Below are positions 54,329-63,406 of a DNA stretch of 64,000 bases, in pieces. The position numbers were made by a program, and so were the translations under genes. Source of the DNA: Roseateles violae (GTDB lineage: Bacteria > Pseudomonadota > Gammaproteobacteria > Burkholderiales > Burkholderiaceae_C); NCBI RefSeq assembly GCF_030410485.1, contig NZ_JAUHHC010000003.1:806001-870000 (forward strand). The letters are read 5' to 3'. Within the stretch, counting starts at the first letter, position 1. The number at the start of each line of letters is the position of its first letter. The notes below the pieces were generated by a model that had not been told where the DNA came from, did no database searches, and was given only the letters and a program-made list of their open reading frames with translations.

Positions 54329-54407
54329 AAATACTTGGGCGACTGTCGTAAGCGCACCGAGGCGGTGGGCCATAGATTGCGACTCTACCCATTTCTCGCC
54401 ATTCCCG

Positions 54408-56192
54408 ATGTCAACCCAAGCAACGCGAGCCCCCGTCAGTTCACTCAGCGTTCTCGATCGTGCGGGCCGCGGCGGCCCGCTGCCCGCACCGGAATTGATG
54501 CCCCTGCCGGATCTGCGTCTGCTGCTGCCCATGCGCGACGGCGTTCGGCTAGACACGCATTGCTGGTTGCCGGTCCAAGCCGTGCAAGGCAAGCCTGCGC
54601 CAGCCATCCTGTTGCGCACGCCTTACCGGGAATCGACGATGGGCTTCAAGCGCCTGGGCGTGCTGCGCTATGTCGAGGCCGGCTATGCCGTCGTGATCCA
54701 GCTGGTGCGGGGCACCGGCGACAGCGAAGGCCGCTTTGCATTCGCGGCCCCGCATGAACGCAGCGACGGCTTCGACACGGTCGAGTGGATCGCCCAGCAG
54801 TCCTGGTGCAGCGGCGCCGTCGGCATGGACGGCAGCAGCTATGCGGCGATGACCCAGCTGGCCGCGGCCGTGGCCCGGCCACCGCATCTGCGCTGCATCG
54901 CCCCGGCCGTTCCGGTGCTGGACCACTTCCGCGAAGTGCCCTACTTCGGCGGCGTCTTCTCGCGGCAGCACACGCTGAACTGGCCACGCCTCTTGCAGAT
55001 CGACGACCTCTCTAACCTGACCGGCGGCTTCAGCGGCGCCAAGACCATGCTGGGCAATGAGCAGGTGCTCGATCGATTGCTGTCGCGCCCGCTGTGCGAC
55101 GCAGCGGACGGCATGCTGGAAGGCGACTTCCTCGCGCATTACCGCGAGGTGCTCGAGCACCCGCGTCTGGACGACTGGTGGCGCGAGCGCACGATAGGCC
55201 CCGACGAGTTCGCGGCGATCGACATACCGGCCCTGGTCGTCAACGGCAACTTCGACCTTGCGATCGGCACGCTGATGCTGTGGCGAGGTTTGGAACAGCA
55301 TGCGCCCGCTGCCGAGCGGCAGCTGCTGATCGGGCCCTGGGACCATGGCCAGTGCTATGCCGGCGGCGCCGCGAGCCACGGCCCCTATACGCTGGGGGAC
55401 GCCTCGGTGCTCGACCTCGGCGGCCTGCGGCTGGCCTTCTTCGACCGCCATCTGAAAGGGAGCGGCGACGGGCTGCCCTGGCGCGAGCGGGTGCGGCTGT
55501 TCGTGACCGGCCGCAACAGCTGGCAGGGCTTAGACGCCTTCCCGCCGCGCGAGCTGCGGACCCAGACCTGGTACCTGGACAGCGGCGGCCAAGCGAACTC
55601 CTCGTCCGGCGACGGCCGGCTGCAGCGCGGCCTGCCGAGCGGGCCGCCGGACCGCTTCATCGACGACCCGGCTGTGCCTTTCGTGCCGGCCCTGGCCTCG
55701 GCGCGTGAACCGGCCGGCCACTTCGATCTGCGCGAGCGCGAGCAGCACCACGGCACCCTGGTCTACGACAGCGGCCCGCTGGCCGAGCCGATGACCGTCG
55801 TCGGCGAGCCGCTGGCCGAGCTGCTGGTCGCCGCCGATGTGCCGGACGCCGACCTGGTGCTGTGGCTGGCCGAGCACCGGGCGGACGGGCAGACCATCAA
55901 GCTGGCCTTCGGCCAGCTGCGCCTGCGCTACCGCGACGGGTTCGAGCAGGAGCGGGCGCTGGTGCCCGACGAGCCCGTGCTCGCCCGGGTCCCCATGACC
56001 TACATTGGCCACGAGCTGCCGGCGGGCAGCCGATTGCGGCTGCTGGTCTCCGGTTCGAACTTCCCCTGGGCCGACCCCAACCCGCACGATGGCGGCCCGG
56101 TGGCGCAGGCGACGGTGATGCGCGTGGCCCGCCAGACGATGCTGCACGACGCGGCGCACCCGTCGCGACTGCTGCTGCCGACGCTGCCATGA
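54408..56192 (+). CDS. CocE/NonD-family serine hydrolase (X-Pro dipeptidyl-peptidase type)
   Basis: 594 aa. LLPMRDGVRLDTHCWLP and ILLRTPYRE open the alpha/beta hydrolase; the nucleophile is S144 in GMDGSSYAAM, and a C-terminal jelly-roll domain (about 400-594) includes YDSGPLAEPMTVVG. The family acts on esters or X-Pro peptides. The ATG at 54408 overlaps nothing upstream; the stop codon overlaps the next start (ATGA). Substrate unknown. Confidence 0.85.
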   Translation: MSTQATRAPVSSLSVLDRAGRGGPLPAPELMPLPDLRLLLPMRDGVRLDTHCWLPVQAVQGKPAPAILLRTPYRESTMGFKRLGVLRYVEAGYAVVIQLVRGTGDSEGRFAFAAPHERSDGFDTVEWIAQQSWCSGAVGMDGSSYAAMTQLAAAVARPPHLRCIAPAVPVLDHFREVPYFGGVFSRQHTLNWPRLLQIDDLSNLTGGFSGAKTMLGNEQVLDRLLSRPLCDAADGMLEGDFLAHYREVLEHPRLDDWWRERTIGPDEFAAIDIPALVVNGNFDLAIGTLMLWRGLEQHAPAAERQLLIGPWDHGQCYAGGAASHGPYTLGDASVLDLGGLRLAFFDRHLKGSGDGLPWRERVRLFVTGRNSWQGLDAFPPRELRTQTWYLDSGGQANSSSGDGRLQRGLPSGPPDRFIDDPAVPFVPALASAREPAGHFDLREREQHHGTLVYDSGPLAEPMTVVGEPLAELLVAADVPDADLVLWLAEHRADGQTIKLAFGQLRLRYRDGFEQERALVPDEPVLARVPMTYIGHELPAGSRLRLLVSGSNFPWADPNPHDGGPVAQATVMRVARQTMLHDAAHPSRLLLPTLP

Positions 56193-57067
56193 TGTTGAAG
56201 AAGAAGCCCGCCATGACGAACGAATCTGCCATCGATGATTTCTGCTCCCGCGTCAACGGACGCGATTACCGGCTGCTCATCTGGGTGCCGCCGGTCGCCC
56301 CGCCCCCGGGCGGTTTTCCGGTGCTGTGGGTGCTGGACGGTTCGGCCTACTTCGGGCTGGCCGTCGACATGGTGCGCAATCGCGGCCTCCTCGGTGCGGA
56401 GATCACGCCGGCGGTGGTGGTCGGCGTCACATATCCCAGCGAGGACATCTCGGTCTGGATGACGCGCCGCTACGAGGATCTCAACGCCACGCCGACCGGC
56501 GGCGAACGCTTTGCCTACGGCGCGCCGACCGGCGGCATCGAGAGCTTCCTCGACATGCTGGCGGACGAGGCGCTGCCGCGGGTCGAATCGAGGGCCCGCA
56601 TCGATCGCGGCCGCATGGCCATCGTCGGCCATTCGCTCGGCGGCCACGCGGTGCTGCACACGCTGTTCACCCGCCCCGCCCTGTTCAGCAGCTATGTGGC
56701 CATCAGCCCGTCGATCTGGTGGCATGGCGGCGAGCTGCTGCGCCACGAAGAAGGCTTCAAGGCGGCCGTCGAATCGCGCGGCTGCGCGGCGCGGGTCTTC
56801 ATCGGCGTGGGCGGGCTCGAGCAGACCTTGTACGAGCCGCGGCCCGGCCTCGAAAACGTGGACCTGGAGCGTGCCAACGCGATGATCGCCCAGGCCTTCA
56901 TCATCGAGCGGGCCGAGGCGCTGGCGGCGCGTCTGCAGGCCTTCGGTGCCGCGGCGGGTCTGGATGTCCGCTATACCTGTTTCCCGGGCGAAACCCATAT
57001 GAGCGTGCCCTTCGCGGCCTGGCGCCAGGCCATGGACCACGCGCTGCCCTTCGGGAGCCCGCCTTGA
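56189..57067 (+). CDS. Alpha/beta hydrolase, Fes/esterase-D type
   Basis: 292 aa. FPVLWVLDGSAYF and S149 in IVGHSLGGHA, then SIWWHGGELL and a terminal ETHMSVPFAAW with the catalytic His identify the PF00756 esterase group related to enterobactin esterase Fes/IroE. ATG 56189 overlaps the CocE-like stop codon; 56213 is an alternative. Confidence 0.83.
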   Translation: MMLKKKPAMTNESAIDDFCSRVNGRDYRLLIWVPPVAPPPGGFPVLWVLDGSAYFGLAVDMVRNRGLLGAEITPAVVVGVTYPSEDISVWMTRRYEDLNATPTGGERFAYGAPTGGIESFLDMLADEALPRVESRARIDRGRMAIVGHSLGGHAVLHTLFTRPALFSSYVAISPSIWWHGGELLRHEEGFKAAVESRGCAARVFIGVGGLEQTLYEPRPGLENVDLERANAMIAQAFIIERAEALAARLQAFGAAAGLDVRYTCFPGETHMSVPFAAWRQAMDHALPFGSPP

Positions 57068-59334
57068 GCTCGCTGGTCGAGCGCTACCGCATCGCCCGGA
57101 CGCTGGCCTTCGGCCGCCGCGATGCGCGGCTGCGCCATGGACCGGTGCAGCCGCAGTGGTCCGAGGACAGCCGGCGCTTCTGGTACGCGACGCGTGAGGG
57201 CCAGGGCCTCGCGCACATCCTGGTGGACGTCGAAGCGCGCGAGAAGCGGGCCTTGTTCGACCATGCGGCCCTGGCACGCGAGCTGGGCGCGCAGGCGCGC
57301 TGCGAGCTGGACCCCGGCGTGCTGCCGATCGAGCGGCTCGAGCCTGATGCCGCGGCAGGCGATGTGCGCTTCGAGGCCTTCGGCGCCCGCTGGCTGTGGC
57401 ACGCGGGCGCGTCCCGGCTCGAGCGCCTCGGCGAGGCCTTCGCGCCGCAGGAGCTGCGCTCGCCCGATGGAAGGCAGGCGCTATCGCTGGACGGCCCCAA
57501 TCTGCGGCTGCGCCGCATCGGCTCCGAGGCGACGCTGCCGCTGACGACGGACGGCGTGGACGACTTCGGCTGGGGCGACTTCAGCGACTACACGATGCAG
57601 GCCACGCGTGCCGCATTCGGCCCCAGGGGCCAGCCTGCGGCGCTCTGGTCGCCCAGGTCCGACCGTCTGGTGGTGTTGCGCGTCGACCGACGCGAGGTGG
57701 GGCTGATGCACCTCGTGCAGTCGGTGCCGCCGCGCGGCCTGCGGCCGGCGCTCTACAGCTATCGCTTTCCGATGGCGGTGGACGCGCCGGCGCAGCGCGA
57801 GCGCGCGGAACTGTGGATCCTCGGGCTGGATGGCTCTCGCCTGCGCGTCTCCATCGATCCGCTGCAGTCGTTCATGCACCGCGCCATCGCGCACGGTCAG
57901 GTGCGCTGGTCAGCCGACGGGCGTCGGCTCTATGTGGTCGACGGCGATGGCGCGGGGACCCGCATCACGCTGTGGCGCGTGGACGCCGCCGACGGCCGGG
58001 CCGACAAGCTGATCGAGGAGTCCGGTCCGGGCATCATGCGTGCGGCACCGACGATAGGCATGCGTCCGAACTACCAGGTGCTCGACGACGGGCGCGTGAT
58101 CTGGTGGTCGCAGCGCGAGGGCTGGGGCCATCTGTACCTGGTCTCGCCCGACGGCAGCGCGCTGCCGATCACCCGCGGCCCCTGGCAGGTGCGCAGCCTC
58201 TTGCACGTCGACGAGTCGGCGCGCCGCATCGTCTTCTCGGCGGGCGGCCAGGAGCCCGGCGTCGACCCCTATCTGCGGCGCGTCTACAGCGTCGCCTTCG
58301 ACGGCAGCGCGCTGCGGCTGCTAACGCCCGAGGCCGCCGATCGCCACCTGGTCGAGGCCGCGGAGCCCGGCAGCGGCCAGGCCCCGGGCCGGCAAAGCCT
58401 GAGCCCCGACGGGCGCTGGCTCGTCGACGCGTTCTCGACCGTCGGCGAAGCGCCGGTCTCGCTGCTGCGCGATGCGCACGAGGGATCGGTCCACATGCCG
58501 CTGGAATCGGGCGATGCCAGCGAAGCCTGGCCGCGCGAACTACCGCTGCCGGAGCCCTTTTGCGTGCCCGGCCTGGACGGCGGCCTGGACCTGTGGGGCG
58601 TGCTGTACAAGCCGCTGGGCTTCGACCCGCGTCAGCGCTATCCGGTCATCGAGGTGATCTACGCGGCGCCCCAGACGACGATCGCGCCCAAGGACTGGTC
58701 GCCCGGCATCTACGGCTCGATCGCCGAGCAGCTGGCCGCGCTCGGTTTCGTCTGCGTGATCGTCGATGCGCCCGGCACGCCGTTTCGCTCGCACGCCTTC
58801 CAGCTCGAGGCGCTGGGCCGGATGGAGCGCTGCGGCCTGCCCGACCGCATGCATGCGCTGCGCCAGCTGGCGGCCTCGCGCCCCTGGATGGATCTGGGGC
58901 GTGTGGGCATCGTCGGCGGCTCGGGCGGCGGCTTCGCGACGGTGCGCGCGCTGGGAACCTATCCCGACTTCTACAAGGTCGGCGTGGCCCTGTGCGGCAG
59001 CCATGACAGCAGCGCCTACCTGCCGTTCTGGGGCGAGACCTTTCAGGGCCCCTACGAGCCCGAGGCCTATGGGCGCCAGGACAATGCGCGGCTCGCCGCC
59101 AACATCATCGGCGATCTGCTCCTGGTGCAGGGCGAGATGGACGACAACGTCCATCCGGCCACGAGCTTGCGGCTCGTCGACGCCCTGATCCGGGCCGACC
59201 GCGACTTCGAGCTGCTGCTGGTGCCCAACGCGGGCCATATGCTCAATGCCCTGCCCTATGTGATGCGCAGGGTGCAGGACTTCTTCGTGCGCAAGCTGAT
59301 GGGCGTGGAGCCGCCGAATCCGGCGCGGCCCTGA
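57064..59334 (+). CDS. S9-family peptidase (prolyl oligopeptidase/DPP-IV type)
   Basis: 756 aa starting at TTG 57064, which overlaps the previous stop codon (TTGA). An N-terminal beta-propeller (WSEDSRRFWYATR, WSADGRRLYVVDGDG) is followed by the catalytic domain: S620 in VGGSGGGFATV, D693 in GEMDDNVHP and H725 in NAGHML. It cleaves short peptides, often after proline. No signal peptide is seen, so it is likely cytoplasmic. With the two upstream hydrolases it forms a coupled operon. Its stop lies 2 bp from the convergent MFS stop. Confidence 0.88.
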   Translation: MSSLVERYRIARTLAFGRRDARLRHGPVQPQWSEDSRRFWYATREGQGLAHILVDVEAREKRALFDHAALARELGAQARCELDPGVLPIERLEPDAAAGDVRFEAFGARWLWHAGASRLERLGEAFAPQELRSPDGRQALSLDGPNLRLRRIGSEATLPLTTDGVDDFGWGDFSDYTMQATRAAFGPRGQPAALWSPRSDRLVVLRVDRREVGLMHLVQSVPPRGLRPALYSYRFPMAVDAPAQRERAELWILGLDGSRLRVSIDPLQSFMHRAIAHGQVRWSADGRRLYVVDGDGAGTRITLWRVDAADGRADKLIEESGPGIMRAAPTIGMRPNYQVLDDGRVIWWSQREGWGHLYLVSPDGSALPITRGPWQVRSLLHVDESARRIVFSAGGQEPGVDPYLRRVYSVAFDGSALRLLTPEAADRHLVEAAEPGSGQAPGRQSLSPDGRWLVDAFSTVGEAPVSLLRDAHEGSVHMPLESGDASEAWPRELPLPEPFCVPGLDGGLDLWGVLYKPLGFDPRQRYPVIEVIYAAPQTTIAPKDWSPGIYGSIAEQLAALGFVCVIVDAPGTPFRSHAFQLEALGRMERCGLPDRMHALRQLAASRPWMDLGRVGIVGGSGGGFATVRALGTYPDFYKVGVALCGSHDSSAYLPFWGETFQGPYEPEAYGRQDNARLAANIIGDLLLVQGEMDDNVHPATSLRLVDALIRADRDFELLLVPNAGHMLNALPYVMRRVQDFFVRKLMGVEPPNPARP

Positions 59335-59336
59335 GT

Positions 59337-60722
59337 TCAGGAGGCGGACCCCTCGCGGGCCGCCTGCACCGTCGCTTCGTAGAGCCGCTCGCAACGGATC
59401 AGCAGCGCCATCCCCAGCAGCAGCGCGGGGATGGCCACCGTCACCGCCGCGATCAGCAGTCCGTTCGGCCGCTGCTGGAAGAAGTGGTCCGAGACCAGGC
59501 CGACGATGGGCGGCGCGATCGCCACCAGGCCGGCCGACAGCACGCTCATCAGCGCGACCAGGCGGGCCCGCAGCGCATCGGGGGCCAGCGACTGCAAGGC
59601 AGTGGGATAGACCATCACGGCGGTGGTCATGAGGAAGATGTACAGGCCCTGGATGGCATACATCTGATGTGCGCTGGTGGCCAAGAGCATCATCGCGAAG
59701 CACAGCACGGCCGTCGCCACGGAGATCCACAGCGCCCGGATATTGGCCCGCATGCCCGCGCGGCGCGACAGGAAGCGCATGCCGTAGACGCTGAGGACGA
59801 AGCCCGTTGCGGTAGCGACCAGGACCATGGTTCCCAGCACCGCGCCGAGCTGCTGGGGCGTCTGACCGAAGACACGCGCATAGATCACCGCGAGCCAGGA
59901 GCCGACGGCATTGAAGCCGAAGATGGTCATGCCGACGCCGCCGAAAAAGCAGGACAGGGCCTGCCAATGTCGGCGCAGATAGGGTGTCACGCGCACCTCA
60001 GCGGACGGCGGGCGCCGGCCGCCCGTCGTGGCCGGCTCGGCGCGCTTTGGCATCCGGCGGCGCAGCCGGATCGTGAACAGGGCCAGCATCATCAGCGGCG
60101 TGGGCAGCACGACGGCGAAGAAGGACAGCCGCCAGCCGTCGAGCAGCTGCAGCTCGGCGCCCAGCAGCGGGCGGACCGCTTCCACCCATCCGACCACCCA
60201 GCCGCACAGCGCCAGCGCCAGGGCGCCCGTGGCCTGCGAGGCCAGGGCGTAGACCGAATTGGCCGTCTGGCGCTTGGACTCGCCAAACAGCTCGGGGATC
60301 ATCGCGTACACGATGGGCACCAGGCCCGCTTCGCCGGCACCGACGAGCGCCGTCGACAGCAGCAGCATCGGGTAGCTTTGCGCCAGGCCGCTGGCCAGGA
60401 CGGCGGCGCTCCACAGCAGCACGCAGCCCGCGAGCACCAGTCGGCGATCGAAACGGTCGGCCAGCCAGCCCAGCGGATAGCTGGCGAGGCCCGCGAAGAT
60501 CGCCACGCCGGTGCCCTGCATCAGGCCGACCTGGAAGTCCGACAGGTCCATCGATTTGCGGATCTGCTCGGCCTGCAGCACCAGCACGCCGCGATCGACG
60601 AAGGCGAGCAGGGTGACGACCGTGAGCACGGCCAGTGCATACCAGGCGGAGGGGGCTGCATCGCCCGAGCGGGCAGCCGCTTGCCGCGCTGCGCTCGGCT
60701 GGGATGAGGTCGTGAAGGACAT
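59337..60722 (-). CDS. MFS transporter
   Basis: 461 aa, 12 predicted helices. LASYPLGWLADRFDRRLVLAG is the loop 2-3 motif of major facilitator proteins, and VGAGEAGLVPIVYAM follows. It imports or exports a small organic solute, perhaps the substrate or product of the hydrolases or of the SDR/oxidoreductase genes. Lies downstream of a LysR gene on the same strand. Confidence 0.88.
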   Translation of the reverse strand: MSFTTSSQPSAARQAAARSGDAAPSAWYALAVLTVVTLLAFVDRGVLVLQAEQIRKSMDLSDFQVGLMQGTGVAIFAGLASYPLGWLADRFDRRLVLAGCVLLWSAAVLASGLAQSYPMLLLSTALVGAGEAGLVPIVYAMIPELFGESKRQTANSVYALASQATGALALALCGWVVGWVEAVRPLLGAELQLLDGWRLSFFAVVLPTPLMMLALFTIRLRRRMPKRAEPATTGGRRPPSAEVRVTPYLRRHWQALSCFFGGVGMTIFGFNAVGSWLAVIYARVFGQTPQQLGAVLGTMVLVATATGFVLSVYGMRFLSRRAGMRANIRALWISVATAVLCFAMMLLATSAHQMYAIQGLYIFLMTTAVMVYPTALQSLAPDALRARLVALMSVLSAGLVAIAPPIVGLVSDHFFQQRPNGLLIAAVTVAIPALLLGMALLIRCERLYEATVQAAREGSAS

Positions 60723-60859
60723 GGGGCGGTTCGTTGGAAGCAGGGGCGAAGCTGCCGGGAGGGCGGTGGTTTGTCGATGGCCGCCGGCCGGTATGCGACG
60801 TCCAGCTCGAACGGTAGTGGCCTGCCGGGCGCCCCGCTGCTGGGACCGCGTGGACAAAT

Positions 60860-61828
60860 TTATGGGACCGCCACGGCGGCCGCTGGTCGGGCCGTCCCCT
60901 GCGAGGGCCCCGCAGAAGGGCAGCCGCGCAGCAGGCCCTCGCTCACGGCCCGCTCGACCTCGGCGTGGATGATGGCGAGCAGGCTGGACACGGCGCGCGA
61001 GACCGGTCGGTTGGTGGGCGTGGCGGTCACCAGCAGCGCCTGCATCTTGAAGGCGAGTGGACGCACGGACAGCCGGCCGGCCGCCACCTCGGCCTGTACC
61101 GCGCCAAAAGGCAGGATCGTCGACCAGGGGCCCACCTCCACCAGCCGCTTGAGGGCCGGCACCGAGTCGATTTCCATGTCGACGTTCAGGGGCAGACCAT
61201 GCTGCCTGACCGTCCGGTCGATCACCCGGCGCAGCCCGTTCTCCATGCCCGGCAGCGCAAACACCATTCGGCCCAGCTCGGCGGCCGACACGCGGCTGTC
61301 GCGGCGCCCGCCCAGCGGCGACTCGACGACGAATAGCTCCTCCTGCAGCAGCGGCGACACGAGCTGGTTGCGGCCGCGCCGGGCCTCGTACTGGACCGCG
61401 ACATCGATGCGGCCGGATTCCACCCATTCCAGCAGCGTGCTGCTGAAGGCCTCGCGCACCTGCAGCCGCGAGCGCGGGTTGACCTCGCGGTAGCGCAAGG
61501 CGACGCTGGCGGCCAGCGTGCTGCCGAACGAAGGTGGCAGTCCCAGCGTGACGGCTTCGCAGGGCCGCTCGATCTGCTCGTTGATCTGCGACCTGGCCGT
61601 CTCGTATTGACGCAGCAGCTGGCCGGCATGGTCGACCAGGGTGCGACCGCTCTGGGTCAGCGCGACGCCGCGTCCGTTGCGATAGAAGAAGGGGGTGCCG
61701 AACAGGCTTTCCAGCCGCTGGACCTGACGGCTCAGGGCCGGCTGCGTGACGCCCAGCTTGGTGGCGGCCTTGGACACGCTGCCCGCCTCGGCGACGGCCA
61801 GGAAGTAGCGCAGGGCGTCGAAGTCCAT
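60860..61828 (-). CDS. LysR-family regulator
   Basis: 322 aa. MDFDALRYFLAVAEAGSVSKAA, TQPALSRQVQRLESLFG and NGRGVALTQSG form the wHTH. It is between the RidA gene and the MFS gene. ATG 61828 is chosen; GTG 61834 adds two residues. A candidate site CATGCAATTCTTATG (62367-62381) upstream of ridA resembles an LTTR box. Confidence 0.87.
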   Translation of the reverse strand: MDFDALRYFLAVAEAGSVSKAATKLGVTQPALSRQVQRLESLFGTPFFYRNGRGVALTQSGRTLVDHAGQLLRQYETARSQINEQIERPCEAVTLGLPPSFGSTLAASVALRYREVNPRSRLQVREAFSSTLLEWVESGRIDVAVQYEARRGRNQLVSPLLQEELFVVESPLGGRRDSRVSAAELGRMVFALPGMENGLRRVIDRTVRQHGLPLNVDMEIDSVPALKRLVEVGPWSTILPFGAVQAEVAAGRLSVRPLAFKMQALLVTATPTNRPVSRAVSSLLAIIHAEVERAVSEGLLRGCPSAGPSQGTARPAAAVAVP

Positions 61829-61900
61829 GGTCACTGGAGCTGCGGGTGGCGCACCGTTGCTGCGAGCCCCTGCTCTTCAGGGCTCACCGATCAATCGGCG

Positions 61901-62278
61901 TCAATTGGCGACGCAATCAATCTCCACCGCCGCGCCCAGCGGAAGGGCGGCTACGCCAATCGTCGTCCGTGCCGGGAATGGCTGCGGAACGATGCGGGCA
62001 TAAACCTCGTTCATGAGGCCGAAGTCCGACATATTGGTGAGGTAGACGCCCATGCGCGCGACATCGGACAAATCCTTGCCCGCGGCGGCAAGCACCGACT
62101 GCAGATTCCTGAAAACCTGCTCCGTCTGGGCCTGCACGCCACCGGCAATCAGCGCCTGGGTCTGCGGGTCCAGGCCGACCTGGCCGCTGACGTACAAGAC
62201 GCCGCCTTGCTCGATCGCCAGCGACAGCGGACCGGCGGGTTGAGGAAGATCGTTCGGTCGAATGGCCTTTTTCGTCAC
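61901..62278 (-). CDS. RidA-family imine/enamine deaminase
   Basis: 125 aa. GGVLYVSGQVGLDPQT, QTEQVFRNLQSVLAAAGKDLSDV and the Arg-containing FPARTTIGVAALPLGAAVEID are RidA hallmarks. Start is GTG 62278 with an AAGAAGG-type RBS. RidA proteins hydrolyse reactive imines formed by amino-acid oxidases or dehydratases; the divergent FAD oxidoreductase at 63,407 could be the source. Confidence 0.9.
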   Translation of the reverse strand: MTKKAIRPNDLPQPAGPLSLAIEQGGVLYVSGQVGLDPQTQALIAGGVQAQTEQVFRNLQSVLAAAGKDLSDVARMGVYLTNMSDFGLMNEVYARIVPQPFPARTTIGVAALPLGAAVEIDCVAN

Positions 62279-62430
62279 GTGTCGCCTTCTTGTTTGGATA
62301 TGCCGTCGGATTGACGAGCGTGCCGCACAGCTTAGGCGCCGCCGCCAAGAACATGTTTGGTCGGCGCATGCAATTCTTATGGTGGCCGCCGGTGGCGTGG
62401 CCCCACAGACCCGCGCCGCACCGTTCGCGT

Positions 62431-63177
62431 CTACATCACGTAATTGAGACCCAGCCGCCCACCGTCGGGATAGATCGTCTGCCCCGTCAGATAGGAGGAA
62501 TCCTCGGTGGCGAGGAAGACCGCGACCGAGGCCACCTCGTCGGCATCGCCGCAGCGTCCGAGCGGCGTGCGGGACATGATGCGCTGCTCGGCGACCGGGT
62601 CGGACATGATCTTGCGCGCCAGGTCGGTGAGGATGGTGCCCGGGCCGATGCCGTTGACGCGCACGCCATAGGGTGCCAGCGCCAGCGAAGAGGCCTTGGT
62701 CAGCTGGTTCATGCCGCCCTTGGAGACCGCATAGGCCAGCTGGGTCGGAATCGCCAGGACGGCATTCACCGAGGACATATTGATGATGCAGCCCGAGCGC
62801 CGTTCGACCATATGGCGCGCGACCGCCTGGCTCAGGACGAAGGCGGAACGCAGGTTGATGGCCAGCACCCGGTCGAAATCGTCGACCCGCAGCTCGAGGA
62901 AATCGGCACCGTGGACGATGCCGGCATTGTTCACCAGCACATCGAGATGCCCGAGTTCGGCGATGGCGCTGCTTGCCAGCGCCTGCAGGCGCTGCGCGTC
63001 GGCGACATCGACGACCTGGAAGGGGCTGTTCAGCGACGCCGCCGTGTCCTTCAGCGCCGCCTCGTCGATATCGGCGAGCAGCACCTTCGCGCCTTCGGCC
63101 ACGAAACGTTGCGCGATCGCCCGGCCTATGCCGCGCGCCGCGCCGGTCACCAGGGCCGTTCTGTCCTTCATTCTCAT
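62431..63177 (-). CDS. Short-chain dehydrogenase/reductase
   Basis: 248 aa. TGAARGIGRAIA, NNAGIVHGADF, SS in INMSSVNAV and Y-x3-K in LAYAVSKGGMN are the classical SDR catalytic elements. MRMKDR at 63177 is preceded by GGAG. Upstream of RidA. Substrate not identifiable from sequence. Confidence 0.92.
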   Translation of the reverse strand: MRMKDRTALVTGAARGIGRAIAQRFVAEGAKVLLADIDEAALKDTAASLNSPFQVVDVADAQRLQALASSAIAELGHLDVLVNNAGIVHGADFLELRVDDFDRVLAINLRSAFVLSQAVARHMVERRSGCIINMSSVNAVLAIPTQLAYAVSKGGMNQLTKASSLALAPYGVRVNGIGPGTILTDLARKIMSDPVAEQRIMSRTPLGRCGDADEVASVAVFLATEDSSYLTGQTIYPDGGRLGLNYVM

Positions 63178-63406
63178 CAGGGCTACTCCAGCAGATGCGA
63201 GTCGGGCGTGCCGCCTCGTTCCGAGCATTCTTGTTGCAGCGATGGACCGGCATGGATGGTTTACGCACGCTTTTTCATGCGACAGCACGGCGCCTGCTGG
63301 GCATGCGGCGCGTGGATCGCGCATATGTTTTCATGCTGCCGACCCAAGGTGCGCAGGGCCGGCGCGCATAAGCTAGCCCCGCTTCCAAACAATTTGCCTT
63401 CTCTAC

